In this document: one piece after another, positions 34,060 to 42,865 of the stretch
Position numbering within the stretch: the stretch's first letter is position 1
Layout of the letters: each line of letters starts with the position of its first letter
Assembly: GCA_036351115.1 (NCBI GenBank)
Contig: JAZBOL010000096.1
Span: 124,001-188,000 of the forward strand
Length of the DNA: 64,000 bases
Origin: Marinihelvus sp036351115
GTDB taxonomy: Bacteria; Pseudomonadota; Gammaproteobacteria; Xanthomonadales; SZUA-36
Direction of reading: 5' to 3'
The notes under the pieces: model-generated
The model's database searches: none
What the model saw: only the letters and a program-made list of their open reading frames with translations
Told to the model about the DNA's origin: nothing
Position numbers and translations under genes: made by a program

Positions 34060-35181
34060 ATGGACCGCAGAAAATTTGTCACCACCGCCGCCCTCGCCGG
34101 CACCGCCGGCGCCCTGTCCGCCTGCGGTGGAGGAGGCGCTCCCGCCCAGGCCGAATGCGCCACCGGCGAAGCGCGATTCGAACCCATCGAATGGAAAATG
34201 GTGACCGCCTGGCCCCGGGACTTTCCCGGTCTCGGCACCGGCGCCAACCGCCTGGCGGAATACATCGGGCGACTCAGCAACGGGCGCCTGACGGTGAAGG
34301 TGTACGGCGGCGGAGAACTCGTACCGCCCTTCGAGGTGTTCGACGCGGTGTCCCGGGGCACGGCGGAGATGGGCCACAGCACCAGCTACTACTGGAAAGG
34401 CAAGGTTCCGGCAGCCCAGCTCTTCTGCACCGCACCCTTCGGACTCACGGCCCAGGAGATCAACGGCTGGCTCTACTACGGCGGAGGCCTGGAGCTGTAC
34501 CGCGAAGCCTACGCCCCGTTCGGCATCGTGCCCTTCCCGGCAGGCAACTCGGGCACGCAGATGGGCGGCTGGTTCAACAAGGAAATCAACAGCCTCGAGG
34601 ACATCAAGGGGCTGAAAATGCGGATTCCGGGCCTCGGCGGCGAGATCCTGGAACGCGCCGGCGGGACCCCCGTGGTCACCCCCGGCTCCGAGGTCTTCAC
34701 GGCCCTGCAGACCGGCACCATCGACGCCGCCGAGTGGGTCGGGCCCTGGAACGACCTGGCCCTCGGGCTGTTCCGCGCCGGTGAGTACTACTACACCCCC
34801 GGCTGGCAGGAGAGCGCCTCGTCCATCGAGGCCATGGTCAACGCCGAAGCCCTCGCCGCCCTGCCGGAGGACCTGAAGGCCATCGTGGAGATTGCCGCCC
34901 AGGCGGTGAACACGGACATGCTGTCGGAGTTTACCTGGCACAACAGCCAGGCCCTGAGGACGCTCAAGGAGGAACACGGCGTCAAGGTGCGCCAGTTCCC
35001 GGACGACGTCATGGAACAGCTCCGTGAAGTGACCTGGGCGCATTTCGAAGACCTGGCCGCGGAAGACGAACTCTTCGCCCGGGTGCTGGCCTCATACCGC
35101 GAGTATTACGATGCGGTGACGCCCTACAGCCGCATCGCGGAACAGGCACTCATGAACCTGAGGCCCGAACCCGGAGCCTGA
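34060..35181 (+). CDS. dctP: TRAP transporter periplasmic binding protein (DctP/TakP-like)
   Basis: 373 residues from ATG 34060 with AGGAG six nt upstream. An N-terminal RRKF twin-arginine-like signal (MDRRKFVTTAALAGTAGAL) is followed by a lipobox-like LSAC, then a DctP/TakP fold: VTAWPRDFPGLGTGAN, FTALQTGTIDAAEWVGPWND and the conserved Arg in LKMRIPG. TakP-type proteins bind 2-oxo acids; the substrate is inferred. The membrane partner DctM is encoded on the opposite strand, and no DctQ is seen. Confidence 0.9.
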   Translation: MDRRKFVTTAALAGTAGALSACGGGGAPAQAECATGEARFEPIEWKMVTAWPRDFPGLGTGANRLAEYIGRLSNGRLTVKVYGGGELVPPFEVFDAVSRGTAEMGHSTSYYWKGKVPAAQLFCTAPFGLTAQEINGWLYYGGGLELYREAYAPFGIVPFPAGNSGTQMGGWFNKEINSLEDIKGLKMRIPGLGGEILERAGGTPVVTPGSEVFTALQTGTIDAAEWVGPWNDLALGLFRAGEYYYTPGWQESASSIEAMVNAEALAALPEDLKAIVEIAAQAVNTDMLSEFTWHNSQALRTLKEEHGVKVRQFPDDVMEQLREVTWAHFEDLAAEDELFARVLASYREYYDAVTPYSRIAEQALMNLRPEPGA

Positions 35182-35220
35182 TCCCGAATGTGATCCCGCG
35201 GGCCGCCGGGCAGCCCTTCA

Positions 35221-36594
35221 TCAGCCGTACAGCCAGCCCGGCAGCCCCGTGGCCACTTCCGGCCACAGGGCCAGCAGGCCCAGCACGAGGAGCTGGATCG
35301 CGATGAAAGGAATCACGCCGCGGTAAATCGCGGTGGTGGACACCTCGTCCGGGGTCACGCCGCGCAGGTAGAAGAGGGAAAACCCGAAGGGCGGCGTCAG
35401 GAACGACGTCTGCAGGTTGACGGCGATCATCACCCCCAGCCATACCGGATCGACCCCCAGGGCAAGCAAGGCCGGCCCCACGACCGGAACCACGATGTAC
35501 GTGATTTCGATGAAGTCCAGAACGAACCCCAGCAGAAACAGGGCGATCATCACCACGACCACCGCGGTGCCCACGCCGCCCGGCAGGGCGGCCAGCAGGG
35601 ACTCGACCTGTTCATCACCGCCCAGCCCCCGGAACACCAGGCTGAAGAGCGAGGCGCCGATGAGGATCATGAACACCATGGCGCTGACTTTCGCGGACTG
35701 GTACACCGTGGCCCGGAGCGTTTCCAGGTTGAAATGCCGCCGGACCGCGGCCAGCAGCATGGCGCCGACCGCACCGACGGACGCGGCCTCGGTGGGCGTC
35801 GCAATGCCGCCGAGGATGGATCCCAGTACGGCGAGAATCAGCAGCAGGGGGCCACTGATCAGCCCAAGCAGGCGCAGCAGGGAGACCGCTTCCAGGTCGC
35901 TTTCTCCCGCCGGCGGCATATGCTCGGGCCGCCACCAGGCCAGGGCGACCAGGTACACCATGTACAGCCCCACCAGCACCAGTCCCGGCACCAGGGCCCC
36001 GGCGAACAGCTCACCCACGGAAACCGTTTCCGGACTGAACTGGCCCATGCGCAGCTGCGCCTGCTGGTAGGCGTTGGACAGGACGTCAGCCAGCAGGATC
36101 AGGACGATGGACGGGGGAATGATCTGGCCGAGGGTGCCGGCGGCGCAGATCGTGCCGGTGGCCACCTCCGGCCGGTAGCCCTGCTTGAGCATGGTCGGCA
36201 GGGAAAGCAGGCCCATGGTCACGACCGTCGCGCCGACAATGCCGGTGCTCGCCGCCATCAGGGCCCCCACGACCATGACCGCCAGCCCGAGTCCTCCGGG
36301 TATCCGGCGCATCACCTGTGCGAGGGCCCGGAGCAGTTCGTCTGCGAGCCTGGAGCGTTCGAGCATGACCCCCATGAACACGAATACGGGCACCGCGATC
36401 AGGGTTTCGTTCGTCATGATCCCGTAAACCCGGTTCGGGAAAGCCTCGAGGAACACCGGGTCGAAACTTCCGGTCACGACCCCGATCCCCGCGAACAGCA
36501 GCGCCACCCCGGCCAGGGTGAAGGCCACCGGGAAGCCGGCCATGATGGCGGTAGCGACGGCCAGGAAAAGGAGCAGGGGCAGAAAGCCGGACAT
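35221..36594 (-). CDS. dctM: TRAP transporter large permease (DctM)
   Basis: 457 residues from the ATG encoding MSGFLPLLLF; further in-frame upstream sequence lacks membrane segments and is not used. Twelve or more hydrophobic segments carry family blocks: NETLIAVPVFVFMGVMLERS, AAGTLGQIIPPSIVLI, GGIATPTEAASVGAVGA and LTPPFGFSLFYLRG. It is the Na+-coupled transport subunit. It faces dctP across 39 bp; the small DctQ subunit is not in the window. Confidence 0.92.
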   Translation of the reverse strand: MSGFLPLLLFLAVATAIMAGFPVAFTLAGVALLFAGIGVVTGSFDPVFLEAFPNRVYGIMTNETLIAVPVFVFMGVMLERSRLADELLRALAQVMRRIPGGLGLAVMVVGALMAASTGIVGATVVTMGLLSLPTMLKQGYRPEVATGTICAAGTLGQIIPPSIVLILLADVLSNAYQQAQLRMGQFSPETVSVGELFAGALVPGLVLVGLYMVYLVALAWWRPEHMPPAGESDLEAVSLLRLLGLISGPLLLILAVLGSILGGIATPTEAASVGAVGAMLLAAVRRHFNLETLRATVYQSAKVSAMVFMILIGASLFSLVFRGLGGDEQVESLLAALPGGVGTAVVVVMIALFLLGFVLDFIEITYIVVPVVGPALLALGVDPVWLGVMIAVNLQTSFLTPPFGFSLFYLRGVTPDEVSTTAIYRGVIPFIAIQLLVLGLLALWPEVATGLPGWLYG

Positions 36595-36911
36595 GATGCG
36601 TGGAGCAGGCCCTTCGTGGTGGTTTTTCTGGCGGCCCGACGGTGCGGCGCCCGACGGCAGCGCCGATTCTAGCACCCCCTGCGACCCCGCGACGGACGCG
36701 AGCGCCGGCCCGATGCGGGCAAAACTATGCACAAGGGGGACGGCCTCGCGCGAAATCATCATGTTGCGCGCCACCCGAGAGCTTCATTCTACATGACACC
36801 CCCAGGTGTCTGTTCTGCCTGACATTATGCGAAATATCGATACGAAACGGCATCCCGGGCAAGCGGGAGGCCACCCCGGACCCCGGGGGTTTGCGCCGGT
36901 TGCGCACAAGG

Positions 36912-36920
36912 TTATCCACA
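36912..36920 (+). promoter_or_regulatory. DnaA box, consensus match
   Basis: TTATCCACA is a perfect match to the R-type DnaA box TTATNCACA. A one-mismatch copy (TGATCCACA) begins 12 bp downstream in the same orientation. This is not an origin: no dnaA or origin-flanking genes are nearby. Confidence 0.5.
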
Positions 36921-37014
36921 GGGTGATCCACATCCCCCGGACCACCGACTGTGCTTCCGGCGCCCTGTCGACCCGCGCTCGCCGGGATAACGCGCCAAGT
37001 CCCCACAGACCGTT

Positions 37015-37020
37015 TACAAT
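37015..37020 (+). promoter_or_regulatory. Putative argS -10 element
   Basis: TACAAT (five of six to consensus) lies 37 bp before the argS start; a convincing -35 is not seen. Confidence 0.3.
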
Positions 37021-37056
37021 ACGCCGGTTATACGACCCCGCTCCAGGTCTTTTCCC

Positions 37057-38817
37057 TTGAAAAAGCACATCGAAGAACTCCTGATCCAGTCGCTGCTGCA
37101 CCTCAAGCGCGACGGCGTCATTCCCGCGGACTCTGACGTCGAGCCCCAGCTGGAGCGGACCCGCTCCGTGGAGCACGGCGACTACGCATCAAACCTCGCC
37201 ATGGTGCTCGCCAAGACGGCCGGCCGGCCGCCGCGCGAACTGGCGCAGGACATCATCGACCGGCTACCGCAGTCACGGCAGGTGGCGTCCACGGAGATCG
37301 CCGGGCCGGGATTCATCAATTTCTTTCTCACGCACCTGGCCCTGACCAGCGTCGTCAAGGATGCCCTGAAGCAGGGTGAGGAATTCGGTCGTGAACCCAG
37401 GAATCCGGACCGGCGGATCACGGTCGAGTACGTATCCGCGAACCCCACGGGGCCCCTGCATGTCGGCCATGGCCGCGGCGCCGCCTACGGCGCCAGCCTG
37501 TCGAGCATCCTGGATGCCGCCGGCTTCAACGTTCAGCGGGAATATTACGTCAACGACAACGGCCGGCAGATGGACATCCTCGCCGTCAGCGTCTGGCTGC
37601 GCTACCTGGAGCTCTGCGGCGAAAAGGTCCGCTTCCCGGACAACGGCTACCAGGGGGAATACATCTTCGACATTGCCCGCGCCGTGCGCAGCAAGGTGGG
37701 CGACCGGTGGCGCTACACCGGCTATGACGTGTCCGACGGCTTGCCCGAGGATGGCACGCAGGGCGGAGACAGCGAGCTGCACGTCGATGCCCTCATTCGG
37801 CGCGCCGAAGAACTCATGGGCGAGGCCGGCTACCGCGTGTTCTTCGATGCGGCCCTGCAGAGCATCCTGGGCGACATCCAGTCCGACCTCGAGGATTTCG
37901 GGGTGGTGTTCGACGAGTGGTTCTCGGAGGCCGGCCTGGAGGAAAGCGGCGCCATCGATCACGCCATCCAGAGGCTTCGTGACAACGGCCATTTGTACGA
38001 GAAGGACGGCGCCACCTGGTTTCGCGCTACAGCGCTGGGCGACGAGAAAGACCGGGTCGTGGTGCGTGAGAATGGCCGGACGACCTATTTCGCCTCGGAC
38101 ATCGCCTACTTTCTGAACAAGCTGGAGCGGGGCTTCGGTGACGCGCTGTACGTCTTCGGCGCTGACCACCACGGCTATATCGCCCGCCTCAAGGCCGCTG
38201 CCCAGGGCCTGGGCGAAAACCCGGAACGCCTCGAGATTCTCCTGGTCCAGTTCGCCGTACTGTACCGGAACGGCAAGAAGGTCCAGATGAGCACCCGCTC
38301 CGGCCAGTTCATCACCCTGCGCGAACTCCGCGAAGAGGTGGGCAAGGACGCTGCCCGGTACTTCTACGTGATGCGCTCCCACGATCAGCACCTGGATTTC
38401 GACCTCGACCTGGCGAAATCCCGCAGCAACGAAAACCCGGTCTACTACGTGCAGTATGCCCACGCTCGAATCTGCAGCGTCTTCCGGAACCTGGAAGGGA
38501 TGGACCTGACCTGGAACGCAGCCATCGGCGAGGCGGCGCTGGACCAGTTGACCGAAGAGCGTGAACTCGCCCTGCTCCGCGCCGTGAGCCGTTACCCGGA
38601 AGTGATCGAATCCGCGGCCCGGCTGCGTGCGCCGCACCTCATGGCCCACTACCTGTCGGACCTGGCCACGGAGTTTCACGGTTACTACAACGCCCACCAG
38701 TTCCTGGTCGACGACGAGAACCTCCGCAACGCGCGCCTGAACCTCGTCGAGGCGACGCGGGTCGTGCTGGTGAACGGCCTGGAACTGCTGGGTATCTCCG
38801 CGCCCCAGGAAATGTAA
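37057..38817 (+). CDS. argS: Arginyl-tRNA synthetase
   Basis: 586 residues with a TTG start (MKKHIEELLIQ by initiation). Class-I synthetase: VEYVSANPTGPLHVGHGRG (HIGH motif as HVGH) and KKVQMSTRSGQF (KMSKS variant), with the anticodon-binding DALR domain at the C-terminus. It charges tRNA-Arg. An AGGT sequence about 9 nt upstream is the ribosome-binding site. It precedes the SPOR gene by 16 bp, a pair common in Pseudomonas. Confidence 0.96.
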   Translation: MKKHIEELLIQSLLHLKRDGVIPADSDVEPQLERTRSVEHGDYASNLAMVLAKTAGRPPRELAQDIIDRLPQSRQVASTEIAGPGFINFFLTHLALTSVVKDALKQGEEFGREPRNPDRRITVEYVSANPTGPLHVGHGRGAAYGASLSSILDAAGFNVQREYYVNDNGRQMDILAVSVWLRYLELCGEKVRFPDNGYQGEYIFDIARAVRSKVGDRWRYTGYDVSDGLPEDGTQGGDSELHVDALIRRAEELMGEAGYRVFFDAALQSILGDIQSDLEDFGVVFDEWFSEAGLEESGAIDHAIQRLRDNGHLYEKDGATWFRATALGDEKDRVVVRENGRTTYFASDIAYFLNKLERGFGDALYVFGADHHGYIARLKAAAQGLGENPERLEILLVQFAVLYRNGKKVQMSTRSGQFITLRELREEVGKDAARYFYVMRSHDQHLDFDLDLAKSRSNENPVYYVQYAHARICSVFRNLEGMDLTWNAAIGEAALDQLTEERELALLRAVSRYPEVIESAARLRAPHLMAHYLSDLATEFHGYYNAHQFLVDDENLRNARLNLVEATRVVLVNGLELLGISAPQEM

Positions 38818-38833
38818 CGAGGGAGAGGCGACC

Positions 38834-39385
38834 ATGGCGACGCGCAAGAAACGCAGATCAGGAGGGGGTTCCGGTTTCGGCTGGTTCATCGGTGGAATCG
38901 TCATCGGCCTCGGCGCCGCGGCGTTCCTGTTCACCCGCGGCTTCATGCCCGCCGGCGAAACGCCGGAACCGGCGCAGACCACGGTCGACGACCGCAGCGA
39001 ACCGGGACTGCTGGACGACGAACGGGAGGAGCGCGCCAGTGGCTACGATTTCTTCACCGTACTCCCGGAGATGGAGGTCGTCGTGCCGGAGCGTGAGCTG
39101 GAACCGGATTCACCGGCCCGGGCAGACCCACCGGTGACGGGAGACGAGGCCGAACTCTACACGTTACAGGCAGGTTCCTTTCGCAGTTCCGCGGACGCGG
39201 ACCAGATGAAAGCGCAGCTGGCGCTGCTCGGCGCCGTCGCCAACATCCAGACCGTCACCGTGGACGGCCAGACCTGGCACCGGGTTCGCGTGGGGCCGGT
39301 CCGGGGCACGCAGGAGGTCAATCAGCTTCGCCGCCAGCTGCGGGACAACGGCATCGATACGCTGGTGCTGAAAGGCAGCGGCTGA
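38834..39385 (+). CDS. SPOR-domain membrane protein
   Basis: 183 residues. A basic cytoplasmic start (MATRKKRRSGGGSGFG), one transmembrane helix (residues 17-37), an acidic linker and a C-terminal SPOR domain (YTLQAGSFRSSADADQMKAQ). SPOR domains bind denuded glycan at the division septum; FtsN-like or DedD-like roles are possible. It shares a transcript with argS. Confidence 0.9.
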   Translation: MATRKKRRSGGGSGFGWFIGGIVIGLGAAAFLFTRGFMPAGETPEPAQTTVDDRSEPGLLDDEREERASGYDFFTVLPEMEVVVPERELEPDSPARADPPVTGDEAELYTLQAGSFRSSADADQMKAQLALLGAVANIQTVTVDGQTWHRVRVGPVRGTQEVNQLRRQLRDNGIDTLVLKGSG

Positions 39386-39398
39386 GGGCGCGGACCGC

Positions 39399-41147
39399 TC
39401 AGCGCGCTGCAGCATACAGGTCGAGTTCCGCATCCGCCGGCTTCGCGTCACCCACCATGGGCTCCCCCGCCTTGCGCCACGCGGAAAACTCGCGCCACAG
39501 CGCCCCGCCGTTCCACCCCCCGTCCTTATCGTCACCGTAGGCCACGGCGTCCAGGGCGCGAATGGCCTCCCGAAGGGCCGGTGCATCGGCACGCCGGGCA
39601 AGGGTCATGAGGCTGCCCCCGGCCGCCCCCGGACCATGATGACGCACCCACCGACCGAGGGATGCGTGCGCAGCACGGGCGTCGTTGCCTTCACAGGCCT
39701 TGCGTATCGCGGCCAGTTTGCGGCGACCACTTCCGGCCCCCGGGTCGGCCGCCGCTTCCTCGCCAGGAGCCGGACGTCCCCGGCGCAGCAGCGTGATCAG
39801 GGTGACGATCCACAGCGCGAACAAGGCCGCGCTGATGCCCTGCCACAGGCGCGTGTCGGAGCCGGCGCCCGGCTGTGATGCCTCGACACCCGGGCCCGTC
39901 TCCGCGCCGGCCGGTGGAGCGGCCTGCTGTCCGAGGGTGGAGGGCAGCACGGTCACCCGGTGCTCAGGCAGCATGGCGACGCGCTGTCGATGATTCACCG
40001 TGTCCCACCAGGTCAGGCTGATGGCCGGCAGGACGAGCTCACCGGGGGCGTCGGGCACGACCGCGTAGCGGTAATCCCGCTGTCCCAGGATCCACTGGCC
40101 GTCATCGCGGCTGAATTTCTGGGGCTGGTCCGGGTAGATTCGGGCATTCTCCAGTTCCGGCCATTGCGGCTCCTCGAGCATGTTCTCTTCCAGTCCGACG
40201 GCGGCCACGGTAATCGTGCGTGTCACCGGCTCTCCCACGGTGACGCTGACGCCGTCGGTGATCTGCTGACTGAGCTGGATGTCCCGCGCCGGCAACCAGA
40301 CGTCACCGGTGAACTCCGGCGGCCGCGGATTGATGTCCAGGTTGAGCGGTTCACTCTCGACGCGGATGCGGCGCCCCGTGACCGACGGTTGCCAGAGCCG
40401 GTCCGCTGCCCGCTCGATGAGCTTTCCCGTCAGCTGGAGCGGCGGGATCGTCAGCATGCCGGAACGCTCCGGGAACACGGCGTAGCGACGCTCCAGCACC
40501 CGGTAACGCTCGCCGTTGCGGTCCGCCTGGTAGGGCAGTTCATCGATGAGCGTCACGGACGCATCTTCCGGTTCCGGCGGATTGATGGCGGCTTCGGTCA
40601 TGTTCTGCTTGTAAAAAATGCGCACCTTGAGCGAGAGCTGGGCGTGGACGTAGTAAGGCCCCTCCTGCGGATCCACCTCCACCTCGATGAACACGGGCGG
40701 CAGTTCGCCGGGCGCCGGGGTCGGCGCCGGCTCCACCGTCAGGGGAATCGGCGCCGTGCGGCTGCCGCCGCGAAACGAGAAGGAGGGAATGGTCAGCTTG
40801 CCGGTCTGCAGGGGCTCCAGGGTCACCAGGGAGCGCACCCGCGCCGACTGGCGCCCATTGACGATGGACATCTGGGTCTCGGATCGCTGGTCGATCACCT
40901 GGAAGGCGGGAGAGAGCGGACCAAGATCGGTCTCGAGACTCTGCTGGGGATCGTCCGTCTGAAATACGAGGGTGACCGTCTCGCCCTCCACCACGCGGTC
41001 GCGATCGACCTCGGCGGTGACGACCGCGGCCCCGGCGACGGCAGGCAGGCAGCCGAAGAAGCCCAGCAGCATGACGAGCAGCATCGCGCGGGGCCCGAAG
41101 GCGAACCGGTCCGCAGACGTTTTCAGGCGGGTCAGGGGAGTGGACAT
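39399..41147 (-). CDS. batD: BatD/oxygen-tolerance-type membrane protein
   Basis: 582 residues from the ATG encoding MSTPLTRLK. A signal/membrane segment near residues 15-38 is followed by repeated beta-rich domains (VTAEVDRDRVVEGETVTLVF), a transmembrane helix near residue 455 (GISAALFALWIVTLITLL) and a short cytoplasmic tail. It belongs to the BatD (DUF7939/oxygen tolerance) family, whose role is unknown. The ATG shares a base with the batB stop (TGATG). Confidence 0.85.
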   Translation of the reverse strand: MSTPLTRLKTSADRFAFGPRAMLLVMLLGFFGCLPAVAGAAVVTAEVDRDRVVEGETVTLVFQTDDPQQSLETDLGPLSPAFQVIDQRSETQMSIVNGRQSARVRSLVTLEPLQTGKLTIPSFSFRGGSRTAPIPLTVEPAPTPAPGELPPVFIEVEVDPQEGPYYVHAQLSLKVRIFYKQNMTEAAINPPEPEDASVTLIDELPYQADRNGERYRVLERRYAVFPERSGMLTIPPLQLTGKLIERAADRLWQPSVTGRRIRVESEPLNLDINPRPPEFTGDVWLPARDIQLSQQITDGVSVTVGEPVTRTITVAAVGLEENMLEEPQWPELENARIYPDQPQKFSRDDGQWILGQRDYRYAVVPDAPGELVLPAISLTWWDTVNHRQRVAMLPEHRVTVLPSTLGQQAAPPAGAETGPGVEASQPGAGSDTRLWQGISAALFALWIVTLITLLRRGRPAPGEEAAADPGAGSGRRKLAAIRKACEGNDARAAHASLGRWVRHHGPGAAGGSLMTLARRADAPALREAIRALDAVAYGDDKDGGWNGGALWREFSAWRKAGEPMVGDAKPADAELDLYAAAR

Positions 41148-42865
41148 CACCAGGTCTCTCTCTCGTCGGGCGGCGCGCCGCGTCGTTGATGTTCGCTGCG
41201 GAACTTGCGTCGCAACAAGCCGCCGGGATCGTCGGGAATTCGTCTCAGCCACTGCTCCATGGCCTGGGCATCCTCCTCGTCCCAGGCCTGGGCCATCTGC
41301 TGTTCCTGGGGGGTGCCCTCGCCTTCGCCCTGTTCGGATTCCTGGGGCTCACCCTCGGTTTCGTCCCCTTCCTGGGGATCCTGTTCGCCTTCCTGCCCTT
41401 CCTGGTCGGATTCCTGTGGATCCCCTTCGGGCTGCTCTCCTTCGCCCTCCTGATCCTCGGATTGCTGTTGCTGCTCCTGCTGCTGCTTGAGCTGTTCGAC
41501 CAGCGCCTTGTTGTACAGCGCATCCTCCATGTCCGGATTGCGCGCCAGCGCTTCGTCGTAGGCCGCGATCGCCGCGTCCAGGTCCCCGGCCAGGGCCAGG
41601 GCGTTGCCGCGGTTGTAGTGCGTTCCGGCTGCTTCCGCGCCTTCCGTGTCGCTCCAGGATTCGGCCGCCCGGCCGTATTCGCCCGTCCGATACCAGGCTT
41701 CTCCGGCAATACGCGGATCCCGGGCGAGCCGGGCGGCCTGCGCCGGGTCTTCGGCAGCCAGGGCATCCTGCGCCTGCTGGTCTCTACGCTGCCAGAGATC
41801 ATCCCAGAAACCGGCCTGTGCCGGCGCCGGCGCCAACAGGGCCGGCACCAGCAGCGCCGGCAACACCGGAACCCCACTGAAGAGCAGGCCCCGGCGAAAG
41901 CCGAAGGCGATCAGCGGAAGCAGGATCAAGAGCAACCAGGGCCCCGCATCGCGCCAGCGGTCGCCAAGGCCTTCGTCGCGGCGCGCGAACTCCGTGCCGT
42001 CACTGGCGCGCCAGGGCGACACGGAGCCAGGACCCGAGTCCAGGACACTGAGGCGCCCACCGCCGGCATCCGCCACGGCCCGGAGCGCGTCGAGGTCGAG
42101 CCGGGCGATCACGACATTGCCCTGGCTGTCGGTTACGAAACCTGATCCGCTGGGAATGGGAGCGCCGTCCGTCGTGCCGACCGCCAGGACCGAGGTGATG
42201 ATTGCGCGGTCGGCCAGATCCCTGGCCAGGGCCGCGACCCCGGGCGTCGCGGAATCGGTCACCAGCAGAATTTCGCCGCCACCGAGCCCCGTTCGCTCGA
42301 GCAACTCGGCGGCCAGGGCAAGGCCGCGGTCCGCGCGGCTGCCGGCCACGGGCACCACGTCGGGCCGGAGGGCGGGAAGCATGTTCGCAATGGTGTTCGT
42401 ATCGCTGGTCAGGGGCGATACGACATAAGCGTCCCCGGCGAAGGCCACGAGGCCGACCTGCCCTTCCGTGGTGTCCTGCATGAGGTCGGTCAGTCGAAAG
42501 CGAGCACGGGTCAGGCGGCTGGGCCGCAGGTCCTCGGCGAGCATGGACTGGGACAGGTCAACGACCACGACCCGGGCATCCTGGGCCGCAAAGCTGACGT
42601 CCGGCAGGCGCTGCCAGCTGGGTCCCGCCAGGGAAACGCTCGCCACGGCAAGTACCAGCCCCGCCACCCAGGGCCCGATACCCCGGGGTTGTTCGGCGCC
42701 CTCGCCGACGCTGAGCCAGCGCAACAGGTGAGGATCGCAGATTCGCGCCCAGTCACCGGAAGGCCGCCGCAGGTGCCGCCACAGCCAGGGCAGAATGACG
42801 GCGAGCGGCAGGGCCAGGAGCCAGGCCGGACGAATGAAATGCAGGGGCAACAGGTCGAAGCTCAT
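41147..42865 (-). CDS. batB: BatB-BatC fusion: von Willebrand A domain plus TPR protein
   Basis: 572 residues from the ATG encoding MSFDLLPLHF. N-terminal membrane segments, a VWA domain with the MIDAS-type DLSQS motif (residues about 85-270), a third membrane helix, then TPR repeats (THYNRGNALALAGDLDAAI) typical of BatC, and a Gln/Glu/Gly-rich acidic tail (nucleotides about 41290-41490). In Bacteroides batB and batC are separate genes. It overlaps batA by 4 bp and batD by 1. Confidence 0.9.
   Translation of the reverse strand: MSFDLLPLHFIRPAWLLALPLAVILPWLWRHLRRPSGDWARICDPHLLRWLSVGEGAEQPRGIGPWVAGLVLAVASVSLAGPSWQRLPDVSFAAQDARVVVVDLSQSMLAEDLRPSRLTRARFRLTDLMQDTTEGQVGLVAFAGDAYVVSPLTSDTNTIANMLPALRPDVVPVAGSRADRGLALAAELLERTGLGGGEILLVTDSATPGVAALARDLADRAIITSVLAVGTTDGAPIPSGSGFVTDSQGNVVIARLDLDALRAVADAGGGRLSVLDSGPGSVSPWRASDGTEFARRDEGLGDRWRDAGPWLLLILLPLIAFGFRRGLLFSGVPVLPALLVPALLAPAPAQAGFWDDLWQRRDQQAQDALAAEDPAQAARLARDPRIAGEAWYRTGEYGRAAESWSDTEGAEAAGTHYNRGNALALAGDLDAAIAAYDEALARNPDMEDALYNKALVEQLKQQQEQQQQSEDQEGEGEQPEGDPQESDQEGQEGEQDPQEGDETEGEPQESEQGEGEGTPQEQQMAQAWDEEDAQAMEQWLRRIPDDPGGLLRRKFRSEHQRRGAPPDERETW

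Larger units (their letters stand above)
36595..37056. other. Gene-free region between dctM and argS with DnaA-box-like sites
   Basis: No protein-coding gene is supported here. It holds a TAGAAT (minus strand, 36666-36671) that could be a -10 for dctM, a GACACC/GGTGTC hairpin near 36795-36810, and DnaA-box-like sequences: a perfect TTATCCACA at 36912-36920, TGATCCACA at 36924-36932 and CTATGCACA at 36725-36733. A TACAAT (37015-37020) lies ahead of argS. It separates divergent genes, so it must contain both promoters. Confidence 0.6.

Noticed and set aside
36595..36774. N-terminal extension of DctM by 60 residues
   Set aside because: It contains no membrane helix and includes the likely promoter; the ATG at 36594 begins directly at the first transmembrane segment.
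36595..37056. Possible chromosomal origin because of DnaA boxes
   Set aside because: Only one perfect box, no AT-rich unwinding element and no origin-type neighbours such as dnaA, gidA or rpmH.
41290..41490. Gln/Glu-rich repeat in batB as a mobile or CRISPR-like repeat
   Set aside because: It is in-frame low-complexity coding DNA without regular spacers.
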